This document shows positions 19,283 through 27,728 of a DNA stretch of 38,379 nt, piece after piece. Source of the stretch: Alistipes sp. (GTDB lineage Bacteria > Bacteroidota > Bacteroidia > Bacteroidales > Rikenellaceae); contig JAFVRC010000010.1 of the NCBI GenBank assembly GCA_017504485.1, forward strand, positions 1-38,379. The letters run 5' to 3'. The notes under the pieces are model-generated. The model was not told where the DNA came from and did no database searches. It worked only from the letters and a program-made list of their open reading frames with translations. Each line of letters begins with the position of its first letter. Positions within the stretch are counted from its first letter, which is position 1. The translations under genes and the position numbers were made by a program.

Positions 19283-20002
19283 ATGGAGAATAAGATAGGC
19301 ATACCTACGCACATCGCAATCATTATGGACGGTAACGGTCGCTGGGCAAAGGCGCACGGCAAGGAGCGTTACGAAGGTCATATTGAGGGCGTTGTGTCGG
19401 TCAAGGAGGCTATACGCTCGGCCGTGAGAAGGGGTGTTCGATACCTGACGCTCTACGCCTTCTCGACCGAGAATTGGGGCCGCCCCATCGAGGAGGTAGA
19501 TGCGCTGATGGAGCTCTTCTGCCGCAGTGTCACCAATGAGACCGACGAGTTGGTGGCCGAGGGTGTGCGTGTGAGGATGATAGGTCGCCGCGACCGCTTC
19601 TCTGAGCGAGTGCGTGAGCATCTGCTCTCGATTGAGGAGCGTACGGCCGCTGGTGAGAAGCTCACGTTGCTGTTGGCCTTCGACTACTCATCGCGCGAGG
19701 AGATAACTCGCGCCGCGAAGTGCATCGCCGAGCGTGTAGCTGCGGGCGAGATTGCCGCCTCGGAGGTATCGGAGCAGATGGTTGCCGAGTCGCTATATAC
19801 GGCCGGTGTGCCCGACCCCGACCTCGTTATTCGCACAAGTGGCGAGTGTCGCTTGAGCAACTTCCTGCTCTGGCAGGCCTCGTATGCCGAGTTCTATTTT
19901 CCGGAGGTTATGTGGCCCGATTTTCGGGCCGATGAGTTCGACCATGCGCTGGAGGTATATGCCTCGCGCAATCGCCGTTTCGGGCTTGTTGCAAAGGAGT
20001 AA
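19283..20002 (+). CDS. uppS: Isoprenyl transferase (undecaprenyl diphosphate synthase)
   Basis: Cis-prenyltransferase making the C55 lipid carrier for peptidoglycan and glycan export. 239 residues from ATG 19283. The catalytic block IAIIMDGNGRWAKAHG holds Asp16. Other blocks are LTLYAFSTENWGRP, TLLLAFDYSSREEI (family: YGGR region, here YSSR), and the C-terminal PDLVIRTSGECRLSNFLLWQ with ELYF-type AEFYFPEVMWPDF. An in-frame TTG at 19271 lies inside the promoter box and is rejected. bamA follows after 15 nt, a common arrangement in Bacteroidetes. Confidence 0.96.
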   Translation: MENKIGIPTHIAIIMDGNGRWAKAHGKERYEGHIEGVVSVKEAIRSAVRRGVRYLTLYAFSTENWGRPIEEVDALMELFCRSVTNETDELVAEGVRVRMIGRRDRFSERVREHLLSIEERTAAGEKLTLLLAFDYSSREEITRAAKCIAERVAAGEIAASEVSEQMVAESLYTAGVPDPDLVIRTSGECRLSNFLLWQASYAEFYFPEVMWPDFRADEFDHALEVYASRNRRFGLVAKE

Positions 20003-20017
20003 GATTTTAGAGTTTTG

Positions 20018-22639
20018 ATGAAGATATTTTTTAAGACATATATGCTTGTTGTGGTGCTCGCCTTTGCCGCATTGCTGCTTGTTGCCGAGAGTGCCTCGGC
20101 TGGTGAGCGCAAGCGCAAGGCGACTGCATCCAAGGAGAGCCCGCTCGACACGGTGCGCAAGGCGCAGCACAAAATAGACTTCCAGGCTGCGAAGAGCGAC
20201 TCGTTGGAGTTCGTGTTTCCGAAGGATGCACCATACTTAAGTGAGGCAGACGAGCGACTCTACTACCTGCGCAGCGTCAATATCCATGGCGCGAAGCATA
20301 TCAACCACGATATGATACGTTCATCGTCGGGCCTTGTGCCGGGCGACTCGATATACCTGCCAAGCTCGTTTATTCAAAATGCAATGAACCGCCTGTGGTC
20401 GCAGCGATACTTTGCGGATATTCAGGTAGGTGCAGTTATCGAAGGTGATAATGTGGATTTGGAGGTGACGCTTGTCGAGAGGCCGCGCGTGATGAATTGG
20501 GCGATTGTGGGTGTGCCGAAGAGTAAGTCGAAGGACTTGATGGAGGAGCTGAAGCTCAAGCGAGGCCACGAACTCTCGGAGCACGTCATCGACCGCAATA
20601 CGAAGCTCATCAAGAAGCACTTTGCCGACAAAGGCTTTCTGGATTGTGAGGTGGAGGTGAAGATTGAGAACGACTCGGTGATGAAGCAGGGTGCGAATGT
20701 GACCTTCAATGTCATCAAAAATCCGCGAGTGCGAATAGGCGAGATAAACTTCTCGGGCAACAATAACTTCGAGGATAAGCGTCTGCGCCGCACGTTCAAG
20801 AAGATACACAAGGTGAGCCCGCTCTTCTGGCAGAATACGAAGTTCAAGGAGGAAGAGTATGCCGAGGATAAGGAGCTCTTGATAGACTTCTACAACTCGA
20901 AGGGCTACCGCAATGCCAATATCGTTTCGGACTCGATATATCGCGTGAAGCCGAACCGTCTGGGAATACATATCAACTTGTCGGAGGGAAACAAATACTA
21001 TATCCGCAATGTGACGTGGATTGGTAACTCGCGCTACGATACCGAGATGTTGCAGCGTCTGCTCTCGGTCAATAAGGGCGATACGTACGATAAGAAGTCG
21101 ATACACAAGCGACTCGGCGTAGGCAAGGAGCAAAATCCTGACGATATGTCGGTGCAGTCGCTCTACCAGAATGAGGGCTACCTGATGTCGCAAATCGAGC
21201 CGGATGAGGTTATCGTAGGTGCCGACTCGCTCGATCTCGAAATCAAGATTTTCGAGGGCAAGCAATTTACCATCAACAATGTGGGTATCTCGGGCAATAT
21301 GCGCCTCGACGATGAGGTTATACGTCGTGAACTCTACACCCGCCCGGGTGAACTCTATAACCGCTCGCTGCTCATGCAGACCATCCGTACTCTGGCCGGT
21401 ATGCAGCACTTCAACGAGGAGACACTGATACCCGATATTCAGCCTGTGTCGAATGACCTTGTCGATATAAATTGGCCTCTCGAGGAGAAGGCCTCAGACC
21501 AGTTCAATGTGGCGGCAGGTTGGGGCTCCGGTACGTTTGTCGGCTCGATAGGTGTTACGCTCAACAACCTCTCCATTCGCAATTTCTTCAAGAAGGATGC
21601 GTGGAAGCCGTATCCGATGGGCCAAAATCAGCGACTCTCGATCTCGGGACAGACCAACGGTACATACTACAAGGCGTTGGCAATCTCGTTCCAGGATCCG
21701 TGGCTCGGTGGCCGTAAGCCTAACTCGCTCACCGTGTCGGGACATATCTCGGAGCAGAACGATGCGTACTATATATGGCAGAGTGCAACGTCGTACTTCC
21801 GCTCGTATGGTCTGTCGGTCGGTCTGGGTAAGCGTCTGTCGTGGCCCGATCCGTACTTCTCGTTCTATGGCGAACTGGCCTACCAGCGTTACGACTTGAA
21901 GGGCTACAACTCGTTCATTATGACCGATGGTGCAGCCAATACGCTCTCACTCCGCCTCGTGCTCGGCCGTAACTCCACCGACCAGCCAATCTATCCGCGT
22001 CGCGGCTCGGATATATCGCTCTCGGTGCAGCTCACGCCGCCACACTCGCTCTTCGATGGCAAGGATTACTCGAATAGGGCGATGTCTGACCACGAGCGTT
22101 ACAAGTGGATCGAATTCCACAAGTGGCAGTTCAAGGCGCAGTGGTTCCAGTCACTCACGCCTGACCAGAAGCTTGTGCTGATGGCCAAGGCGGAGATGGG
22201 ATTCCTCGGCCACTACAACAAGAATAAGATATCGCCATTCGAGCGTTTCCAGGTCGGTGGCGACGGAATGTCGGGATATAATATATATGGTGTCGATATC
22301 ATCGCACTGCGCGGTTACGAGGATGGTGACCTCGACCCTGTGGGCGAGTCCTACTCGATGGCCTACAACAAATATACGGTCGAGCTGCGCTACCCGGTAA
22401 TCCTCAAGCCGTCGTCGCAAATCTATGTGCTGGGCTTCCTCGAGGCGGGTAACGGCTTCTCGTCGTGGCGCGAGTTCTCGCCGTTCAAGGTCAAGCGTTC
22501 GGCGGGTGTCGGTGTGCGCCTCTATCTGCCTATCGTCGGTATGCTCGGTATCGACTGGGGTTGGGGCTTCGACCCTCCTGCCGGCTCTACGCGACGCAGT
22601 GGCAGCCAGTTCCACTTCGTTATTGGTCAGAACTTCTAA
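20018..22639 (+). CDS. bamA: Outer-membrane protein assembly factor BamA
   Basis: Core of the outer-membrane beta-barrel insertion machine. 873 residues from ATG 20018. A signal peptide runs to about ESASA|GER. Repeated POTRA-like units follow from about residue 80 to 470 (for example VNIHGAKHINHDMIRSSSGL, INFSGNNNFEDKRLRRTF, VTWIGNSRYDTEMLQ, VGISGNMRLDDEVIRREL). The C-terminal barrel ends in HFVIGQNF with terminal Phe. The family RGY/F-type barrel motif is visible as ALRGYEDGDL. It is encoded right after uppS and right before two Skp-like chaperones, a coherent envelope-assembly unit. Confidence 0.95.
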   Translation: MKIFFKTYMLVVVLAFAALLLVAESASAGERKRKATASKESPLDTVRKAQHKIDFQAAKSDSLEFVFPKDAPYLSEADERLYYLRSVNIHGAKHINHDMIRSSSGLVPGDSIYLPSSFIQNAMNRLWSQRYFADIQVGAVIEGDNVDLEVTLVERPRVMNWAIVGVPKSKSKDLMEELKLKRGHELSEHVIDRNTKLIKKHFADKGFLDCEVEVKIENDSVMKQGANVTFNVIKNPRVRIGEINFSGNNNFEDKRLRRTFKKIHKVSPLFWQNTKFKEEEYAEDKELLIDFYNSKGYRNANIVSDSIYRVKPNRLGIHINLSEGNKYYIRNVTWIGNSRYDTEMLQRLLSVNKGDTYDKKSIHKRLGVGKEQNPDDMSVQSLYQNEGYLMSQIEPDEVIVGADSLDLEIKIFEGKQFTINNVGISGNMRLDDEVIRRELYTRPGELYNRSLLMQTIRTLAGMQHFNEETLIPDIQPVSNDLVDINWPLEEKASDQFNVAAGWGSGTFVGSIGVTLNNLSIRNFFKKDAWKPYPMGQNQRLSISGQTNGTYYKALAISFQDPWLGGRKPNSLTVSGHISEQNDAYYIWQSATSYFRSYGLSVGLGKRLSWPDPYFSFYGELAYQRYDLKGYNSFIMTDGAANTLSLRLVLGRNSTDQPIYPRRGSDISLSVQLTPPHSLFDGKDYSNRAMSDHERYKWIEFHKWQFKAQWFQSLTPDQKLVLMAKAEMGFLGHYNKNKISPFERFQVGGDGMSGYNIYGVDIIALRGYEDGDLDPVGESYSMAYNKYTVELRYPVILKPSSQIYVLGFLEAGNGFSSWREFSPFKVKRSAGVGVRLYLPIVGMLGIDWGWGFDPPAGSTRRSGSQFHFVIGQNF

Positions 22640-22651
22640 CGGTTTTGGCAG

Positions 22652-22659
22652 TATATTTG
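22652..22659 (+). promoter_or_regulatory. Possible internal promoter before skp genes
   Basis: TATATTTG lies 13 nt after the bamA stop and 36 nt before the first skp ATG. No good -33 element. It would give the chaperones extra expression relative to bamA. Confidence 0.45.
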
Positions 22660-22695
22660 AGAAAATTGATGTTGAACAAAAAAGAGATAGCGATT

Positions 22696-23202
22696 ATGAA
22701 ACGATCTATTGTGACACTCCTGCTTGCCGTGGTTGCGTGCGGAGTGGTGTCGGCACAGAAGTTCTTTGTTATCGACAGCGAGAAGGTTTTCAAGTCGGTT
22801 GCGGCCTACAATGAGGCTATGGCCTCGCTCGAGAACCTCTCGAAGGAGTATCAGCAGACCGTCGAGGCGAAGTATCAGCAGGTGGAGACGCTCTATAACC
22901 AATATCAGGCACAGAAGGCTTCGCTTTCGGCCGAGGCACGTCAGAGTGCCGAGCGCACGATTCTCGCGCAGGAGCAGGAGGCGCAGCAGTTACAACAGTC
23001 ACTCTTCGGCACCGAGGGGCAGCTTATGAAACGCCGTAAGGAGCTTATCGAGCCGGTGCAGAAGCGAGTCTTTGCTGCCATCGAGAAGTTTGCCAAGCAG
23101 GGCGGCTACGACTTGGTGCTCGACAAGGCCTCGAATACTACAATGCTCTACTCGTCGCAGGCTGTGGATCACACGCAGCAGATTATTGAGATGCTTAAAT
23201 AA
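22696..23202 (+). CDS. OmpH/Skp family periplasmic chaperone (copy 1)
   Basis: Periplasmic holdase expected to escort unfolded outer-membrane proteins to BamA. 168 residues. Signal peptide MKRSIVTLLLAVVACGVVSA, then Skp-like KFFVIDSEKVFKSV and a long Gln/Glu-rich helical hairpin (QQVETLYNQYQAQKASL, EQEAQQLQQSLFGTEGQL), ending with the strand-forming GGYDLVLDKASNTTMLY. An alternative ATG nine codons upstream (22669) would add a charged MLNKKEIAI extension before the signal peptide and is less likely. It lies 56 nt after bamA and 25 nt before copy 2. Confidence 0.9.
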   Translation: MKRSIVTLLLAVVACGVVSAQKFFVIDSEKVFKSVAAYNEAMASLENLSKEYQQTVEAKYQQVETLYNQYQAQKASLSAEARQSAERTILAQEQEAQQLQQSLFGTEGQLMKRRKELIEPVQKRVFAAIEKFAKQGGYDLVLDKASNTTMLYSSQAVDHTQQIIEMLK

Positions 23203-23227
23203 TTACCAATAAAAATAGAAAAACAAG

Positions 23228-23761
23228 ATGAAAAAACTGATTAAACTGACCCTTCTCATCGCACTGACGATGAGCGTATCGGAGCTCTATGCCCAGAAGT
23301 TTGCCCGCGTGAATACGCAGGAGTTGTTCGCCCTTATGCCTGAAACGGCCGAGATGCAGAAGAACCTCGAGGCTTTCGGCAAGGATCTTAACGAGCAGCT
23401 CGAGCAGATTCAGGTGGAGTTCAACAATAAGGCTGCCGATTTCGAGAAGAATCAGGCTACGATGGCCGCCTCGGTTAAGCAGATGAAGCAGCAGGAGTTG
23501 CAGCAGTTGCAGAGCCGCTATATGGAGTTCCAGCGTATCGCGCAGGAGGATTTCCAGAAGAAGCAAGCCGAGCTCGCCGAGCCTATCGACAAGAAGTTGA
23601 AGGATGCAATCGCCAAGGTTGCCAAGGCTGCGGGCTACCACGGAGTGTTCGACTCGGCAATGCCTGCGCTCGTCTATTTCGATGCTACGCATATGGTTGA
23701 TATCGCTGCAGCGGTGAAGAAGGAGCTCGGTATCGCCGAGAGCGCTACGCCGGCCAAATAG
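23228..23761 (+). CDS. OmpH/Skp family periplasmic chaperone (copy 2)
   Basis: Second Skp-like protein, 177 residues, with a signal peptide (MKKLIKLTLLIALTMS.., cleavage near LYA|QKF). It shares the layout of copy 1: KFARVNTQELFALMPE, a long coiled-coil arm (EQLEQIQVEFNNKAADFEKN, KQMKQQELQQLQSRYMEFQ), then GYHGVFDSAMPALVYFD. The two have diverged clearly in sequence, so the duplication is old. It is the last gene of the run from nadK/uppS, ending at the terminator at 23781-23820. Confidence 0.92.
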   Translation: MKKLIKLTLLIALTMSVSELYAQKFARVNTQELFALMPETAEMQKNLEAFGKDLNEQLEQIQVEFNNKAADFEKNQATMAASVKQMKQQELQQLQSRYMEFQRIAQEDFQKKQAELAEPIDKKLKDAIAKVAKAAGYHGVFDSAMPALVYFDATHMVDIAAAVKKELGIAESATPAK

Positions 23762-23780
23762 TCGGGTGCCTAAAATAGCA

Positions 23781-23820
23781 AAAAAATAGATTGTCAAGAC
23801 CTTGACAATCTATTTTTTTT
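23781..23820. terminator. Bidirectional intrinsic terminator (skp genes and tRNA-Leu)
   Basis: A 17-pair perfect stem (AAAAAATAGATTGTCAA 23781-23797 with its complement 23802-23818) and a GACC loop. The A- and T-rich arms give a T-run in both directions, so it can stop the skp transcript on the plus strand and the tRNA transcript on the minus strand. Confidence 0.93.
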
Positions 23821-23821
23821 G

Positions 23822-23902
23822 TGCCCAGAATAGGAGTCGAACCTACACGTCTCTCGACACTCGCACCTGAAACGAGCGCGTCTACCATTTCGCCATCTGG
23901 GC
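23822..23902 (-). tRNA. tRNA-Leu (anticodon CAG)
   Basis: Minus-strand cloverleaf of 81 nt. The acceptor stem GCCCAGA/TCTGGGC has discriminator A, the D-arm carries TGGTAGA, the anticodon stem is CTCGT/GCGAG with loop TTCAGGT giving CAG (reads CUG), the extra arm is long (class II, as expected for Leu), and the T-loop is TTCGACT. CCA is not encoded, so the cca enzyme in this window must add it. A promoter lies directly upstream and the shared terminator directly downstream. Confidence 0.95.
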
Positions 23903-23915
23903 ATCGTTGCGGATG

Positions 23916-23948
23916 CAAAGGTAATAAAAAAATATGAATAACCTACAA
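23916..23948 (-). promoter_or_regulatory. tRNA-Leu promoter
   Basis: On the minus strand: TTG (23948-23946), 22-nt spacer, TACCTTTG (23923-23916), 13 nt before the mature tRNA 5' end. Confidence 0.75.
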
Positions 23949-23974
23949 TTATGCGAAAATAATTTTCGAAATTG

Positions 23975-23995
23975 TGCCTCTGCCTCTGCCTCTGC
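23975..23995. repeat. Hexamer microsatellite (TGCCTC x3.5)
   Basis: Three full copies of TGCCTC plus TGC, about 20 nt beyond the stop codon of the minus-strand nuclease gene. Non-coding; copy number could vary by slippage. Confidence 0.85.
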
Positions 23996-24013
23996 GAATA
24001 TCTCCTCGCTCCG

Positions 24014-24808
24014 CTATTTGAAGAACTTATTGAGCACCTTCGCCAGGCGGTAGCCAGCCTTCTGCGCTTGCGACTCGGCCAGCGGGTAGCCCCACGCCAT
24101 AAACTCGTCGCCGAGCTTGTCGCCGCGCTTCACCTTGTGAATCGTCGGGCGAACGACGCGACCCGACTCCTCGAGCCAATCCTCTACCCATCCGCGCGTG
24201 ATGCGCTTGGCTTTGCCTTTCGGCAGTGTGTCGAGCTTCGCGGCGTAGTCCTGATATTTCCATCCGCGGTGGCTGCGAGTCAGCGCGGCGGTGTCCCATA
24301 TGCTGTGCATCGTGGTCTTCTTGCCGTAGAGTCTCACGGGGAACTTACCCTGATTCTCGAAGTCGGTGAAGCGAATGTGTGCCGGGCAGTGCATATCGCC
24401 CACCATATGAACTATGCACTTTATGGCGAACAGCACCACCGAGTCGCTCATCTTCTCGCGCTGCTTGAACACACGCTCGAACTCCAGCAGGCCGGTCACC
24501 GCGTCGCGGCCGTTGCGATGCTTGTCGCGTATCTCCTGCGACGTGCGACACTTGTCATCTACTATCGAGGCGTGCCAACCGCGCATCGCCTTCTTGACGT
24601 GCTCGGGGTTCTTCTTCGAGTCCATCCAGGTCGAGTAGTCGGCCAGCGGTGTGCCACCCGTGTATCGCTCAATGTTTGCTTTGGCCTTTGGAGTGAGGTT
24701 GCGCTCGGCAATTTCTGCCACCGTGCGGTGCGCAAAGCCGCCCCACGCCCACGCCTGGCCCATCGTAAAGAGCACCAATAGCGCCGTAAGAAATCTCTGT
24801 TTTCTCAT
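24014..24808 (-). CDS. Secreted S1/P1 family nuclease
   Basis: Trinuclear-zinc nuclease (phospholipase C/P1 fold) that degrades single-stranded nucleic acids or 3'-nucleotides, exported from the cytoplasm. 264 residues. The signal peptide ends AWA|WGGFAH, so the mature protein would start with Trp22, the N-terminal zinc ligand of this family. Other ligands visible are His27, Asp63 (STWMD), His79, the block HMVGDMHCPAH with His134, Asp138, His140/144, and His168/Asp172 in HSIWD. Ligand set complete. Single-gene unit with a good promoter, divergent from galK. Likely role: scavenging nucleotides or phosphate. Confidence 0.94.
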   Translation of the reverse strand: MRKQRFLTALLVLFTMGQAWAWGGFAHRTVAEIAERNLTPKAKANIERYTGGTPLADYSTWMDSKKNPEHVKKAMRGWHASIVDDKCRTSQEIRDKHRNGRDAVTGLLEFERVFKQREKMSDSVVLFAIKCIVHMVGDMHCPAHIRFTDFENQGKFPVRLYGKKTTMHSIWDTAALTRSHRGWKYQDYAAKLDTLPKGKAKRITRGWVEDWLEESGRVVRPTIHKVKRGDKLGDEFMAWGYPLAESQAQKAGYRLAKVLNKFFK

Positions 24809-24840
24809 ATTATCAGTCGTTGTTTGTTGGTTATACTACG

Positions 24841-24870
24841 CAAAGGTACCACTATTTGTCAGCATTACAA
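24841..24870 (-). promoter_or_regulatory. S1/P1 nuclease promoter
   Basis: On the minus strand: TTG (24870-24868), 19-nt spacer, TACCTTTG (24848-24841), 32 nt before the start codon. Consensus promoter. Confidence 0.8.
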
Positions 24871-24925
24871 GGCGTGTTATCTATTTTTTTTGCCCGCGAG
24901 ATGGTTAAGTAACGAAAAAAATTAC

Positions 24926-24933
24926 TACCTTTG
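24926..24933 (+). promoter_or_regulatory. galK: -7 box of the galK promoter
   Basis: TACCTTTG, 41 nt before the galK ATG. No TTG at the usual -33 distance, suggesting an activator-dependent or weak promoter (inference). Confidence 0.6.
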
Positions 24934-24974
24934 ACTAAATAAACACAACACTAAACCTAAAATATAATTTGACC

Positions 24975-26111
24975 ATGGATGTAGATATTGTAAAAAAGGC
25001 GTTTGCTGACCACTTCGAGGGCCAGTGTGCAGTGTATGCCTCGCCGGGTCGTATCAACCTTATCGGCGAGCACACGGACTACAACGGCGGATTCGTATTC
25101 CCGGGAGCGGTGGATTGCGGTATCGTGGCGGCTATCCTGCCTAACGGGCTTGACAAGGTGCGCGCATACTCGGTGGATATGAACGAGTCGGCCGAGTTTG
25201 GCCTTAAGGAGGAGGACGCTCCGCAGCAGGGCTGGGCCAAGTATATCTTCGGCGTATGCCGCGAGATGGCAAAACTCGGCGTTGAGGTCAAGGGCTTCGA
25301 CTGCGCCTTTGCGGGTGATGTGCCGCTCGGAGCGGGTATGTCGTCGTCGGCAGCCTTGGAGAGCACCTTCGCTTACGCCATCAACGACCTCTTTGCCGGC
25401 AACAAGATTGACAAGTTTGCGCTTGCGAAGGTGGGCCAGATGACCGAGCACCACTACGTCGGTGTGAATTGCGGTATTATGGATCAGTTCGCTTCGGTAT
25501 TCGGTAAGAAGGGCAACCTTATGCGCCTCGATTGTCGCTCGATGGAGTTCGAGTACTTCCCATTCGACCCGCAGGGTTACAAGCTCCTCTTGGTGAACTC
25601 GGTGGTTAAGCACGAGTTGGTTGATTCGCCATACAACAAGCGCCGTGAGTCGTGCGAGCGCGTAGCCAAGGCACTCGGTGTGGAGACCTTGCGCGATGCG
25701 GAGGCCGAGGACCTGGAGCGCATCAAGGACGAAATCTCGGAGGAGGACTACAAGCGTGCCAAGTACGTCATCGGCGAGAAGCAGCGTGTGCTCGACGTGT
25801 GCGACGCTCTCATCAAAGGTGACTATGAGACCGTAGGTGCGCGTATGTACCAGACGCACTGGGGTATGTCGAAGGACTATGAGGTGTCGTGCGAGGAGCT
25901 CGACTTCCTGGCCGAGCTGGCCGAGAAGTGCGGCGTAACGGGTGCGCGCATTATGGGTGGCGGCTTCGGTGGCTGCACCATCAACCTCGTTAAGGAGGAG
26001 CTCTACGACGACTTTGTGTCTGCCGCCAAGCGCGAGTTTGCCGCCAAGTACGGCCACGAGCCGAAGATTTATGATGTTGTTATCTCGGACGGTGCCCGCC
26101 GCCTCGAGTAG
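24975..26111 (+). CDS. galK: Galactokinase
   Basis: First step of the Leloir pathway: phosphorylates galactose to galactose 1-phosphate with ATP. 378 residues from ATG 24975. The galactokinase signature GRINLIGEHTDYNGG is at 25-39, the GHMP ATP-loop PLGAGMSSSAALE at about 117-129, and the C-terminal GHMP motif GARIMGGGFGGCTINLV is present. The catalytic Asp lies in NCGIMDQFASVFG. An in-frame TTG two codons upstream is rejected. No other gal genes are adjacent; a glycosyltransferase gene follows 72 nt downstream. Confidence 0.97.
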   Translation: MDVDIVKKAFADHFEGQCAVYASPGRINLIGEHTDYNGGFVFPGAVDCGIVAAILPNGLDKVRAYSVDMNESAEFGLKEEDAPQQGWAKYIFGVCREMAKLGVEVKGFDCAFAGDVPLGAGMSSSAALESTFAYAINDLFAGNKIDKFALAKVGQMTEHHYVGVNCGIMDQFASVFGKKGNLMRLDCRSMEFEYFPFDPQGYKLLLVNSVVKHELVDSPYNKRRESCERVAKALGVETLRDAEAEDLERIKDEISEEDYKRAKYVIGEKQRVLDVCDALIKGDYETVGARMYQTHWGMSKDYEVSCEELDFLAELAEKCGVTGARIMGGGFGGCTINLVKEELYDDFVSAAKREFAAKYGHEPKIYDVVISDGARRLE

Positions 26112-26122
26112 CTGTGATATTG

Positions 26123-26151
26123 ACCTGCTCGGCCTGATACGTCGGGCAGGT
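26123..26151. other. Stem-loop between galK and the glycosyltransferase gene
   Basis: ACCTGCTCG (26123-26131) pairs with CGGGCAGGT (26143-26151), nine pairs with one G-U, 11-nt loop. No T-run follows. It may attenuate or stabilise the galK message rather than fully terminate. Confidence 0.5.
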
Positions 26152-26183
26152 TGCTACCCCCACAAGTTGCGCCCAAACCTATT

Positions 26184-26963
26184 ATGAGAGTATCCCTCGT
26201 TATATCTACCTACAATTGGCCGGCGGCTTTGTCGCTGTGTCTGCAAAGTGTTATGCGGCAGAGCCGTATGCCCGACGAAGTCGTTATCGCCGATGATGGC
26301 TCGCGGAGCGATACGCGCGAGCTTATCGAACAGGTTGCGGCAAAATTTCCTGTGCCGTTGCGTCACATTTGGCACGAGGACGAGGGTTTCCGCCTGACGG
26401 TTATCCGCAACAAGGCGATGGCTGCCGCTACGGGCGACTATATCATTCAGATTGATGGTGATTTGCTGCTGCATCGCGACTTTGTGAAGGAGCATCTGAT
26501 GCGTGCTGAGCGTGGATACTACCTTGTCGGCAGTCGTGTAATCCTCGGCGAGGAGCTGTCGCGGAGCATCCTCGAGCGTGGCACCTCGGGCAAGATATTC
26601 TTCTGGTCACGCGGCCTGCGCAACCGCCTCAACTCGTTGCATATCGCCTTGCTCTCGCTGCTCTTTAGGACCAAGCGCGTGTTGGCGCGAGGTTGCAATA
26701 TGAGCTTCTGGCGCGACGATATTGTGGCCGTAAATGGTTACAACGAGTCGATGACGGGCTGGGGCTCGGAGGATGCCGAGATGGCGATACGTCTGCACAA
26801 CAGTGGCGTGAAGTCGCGCCCACTGAAGTTCGCCGGCATAGTATATCACCTATTTCACAACGAGCGCGAGCGCGATAGCGCATCGGCCAACTTCGCTATA
26901 CAGCAGCAGACCCAGCGCGAGCACCTGACGCGCTGCGAGAACGGAATCTCGAAATACTTATAG
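26184..26963 (+). CDS. Glycosyltransferase family 2 with galactosyltransferase-type C-terminus
   Basis: 259 residues from ATG 26184. GT-A fold: VSLVISTYNWPAALSLCLQS at the N-terminus, VVIADDGSRSDT, DxD-like IQIDGDLLLH, then the family-2/7C block GWGSEDAEMAIRL with acidic catalytic residues. Cytoplasmic, no transmembrane segment evident. Probably adds a sugar to LPS, capsule or a glycan; acceptor and donor are unknown, though the galK neighbour is compatible with a galactose link (weak inference). Its stop overlaps that of the convergent gene by six bases. Confidence 0.85.
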   Translation: MRVSLVISTYNWPAALSLCLQSVMRQSRMPDEVVIADDGSRSDTRELIEQVAAKFPVPLRHIWHEDEGFRLTVIRNKAMAAATGDYIIQIDGDLLLHRDFVKEHLMRAERGYYLVGSRVILGEELSRSILERGTSGKIFFWSRGLRNRLNSLHIALLSLLFRTKRVLARGCNMSFWRDDIVAVNGYNESMTGWGSEDAEMAIRLHNSGVKSRPLKFAGIVYHLFHNERERDSASANFAIQQQTQREHLTRCENGISKYL

Positions 26964-27725
26964 CTTGATTATCGTGCGCCAAAAGCGATACATCTTCGGC
27001 TTCGTCCAGCTGTGACAGCCGAAGGGTAACTTGTTGCCCATCAGTCGGTAGCAGTAGCGCGGATTAGTATCGAATGCAAAGGCGAGAGCCTCCCTTTCAG
27101 TCGGGTATCGGAACTCGCTTGGCATGGTAGCCCAAAAGACATCCTCGTTGTAGATATGGTGGCGGTGCGAGAGGAACTCTTCGATGATGGCGGCGTACTT
27201 CGTGCAGGCGTTACGGCACGACTCTACGCGGCGCAGTGATAGGCCTCCGTTGCCCACCTTGCCGTAGAGCAGCTGCCGGTCGGTCGGGCCGCATAGGCGG
27301 CGGCGCAGGGCCATAAACTGCTTGATGAGCGGCAAATCGTATATCGCGCGGCGCACCCACGGCGCACCTACATAGTCGTAGCCCTTCGCGCACCACTCGG
27401 ATAGCTCGTCGCGGAATATCCATGCGTCGGTCTGGCAGATGAGTATATACTCACAGTCGTCGAACAGCTCGTAGAAGGCGGCCGACAGGCACATACGGTT
27501 GTATCCCGCAATGCCGTTGGCGCGCCCAAGCCACTCGGCGCTTACACCTAAGGTTTCGAGCGACGGGTATTCGGTCGTGAAGCCCGACATATCCATCTCC
27601 TTGGGGTGTAGCAGTACGATAGGGTAGCGCGACAACATCTTCGCGCTCTGCGCCAACGATGCCTGCTCCAACTTGTCGAGTGGGCGATAGATTGGGATTA
27701 CTACCTTTACGAGTGTCGGTTTCAT
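26958..27725 (-). CDS. DUF5672 family protein, probable glycosyltransferase
   Basis: 255 residues, no signal peptide. The N-terminus VKVVIPIYRPLDKLEQASL resembles GT-A proteins. The diagnostic DUF5672 centre is YILICQTDAWIFRDELSEWC followed by YDYVGAPW, then GNGGLSLRRVE and NEDVFWA. The QTDAW segment occupies the position of a DxD metal site. Function of the family is not established; capsule or LPS glycosylation is inferred from fold resemblance and neighbours. It is third in the minus-strand unit adk - GT2 - DUF5672, 3 nt after the preceding stop, and converges with the plus-strand glycosyltransferase. Confidence 0.8.
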   Translation of the reverse strand: MKPTLVKVVIPIYRPLDKLEQASLAQSAKMLSRYPIVLLHPKEMDMSGFTTEYPSLETLGVSAEWLGRANGIAGYNRMCLSAAFYELFDDCEYILICQTDAWIFRDELSEWCAKGYDYVGAPWVRRAIYDLPLIKQFMALRRRLCGPTDRQLLYGKVGNGGLSLRRVESCRNACTKYAAIIEEFLSHRHHIYNEDVFWATMPSEFRYPTEREALAFAFDTNPRYCYRLMGNKLPFGCHSWTKPKMYRFWRTIIKL

Positions 27726-27728
27726 GCT

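Noticed and set aside
23954-23968. Palindrome CGAAAAT-A-ATTTTCG near the tRNA promoter
   Set aside because: Short and AT-rich, no partner site seen; likely chance.
24957-26057. A 366-codon frame antisense to galK, and similar long ones opposite bamA (20321-21409) and the minus-strand GT2 gene (27732-28625)
   Set aside because: Same codon-bias effect; the sense strands encode clear families.
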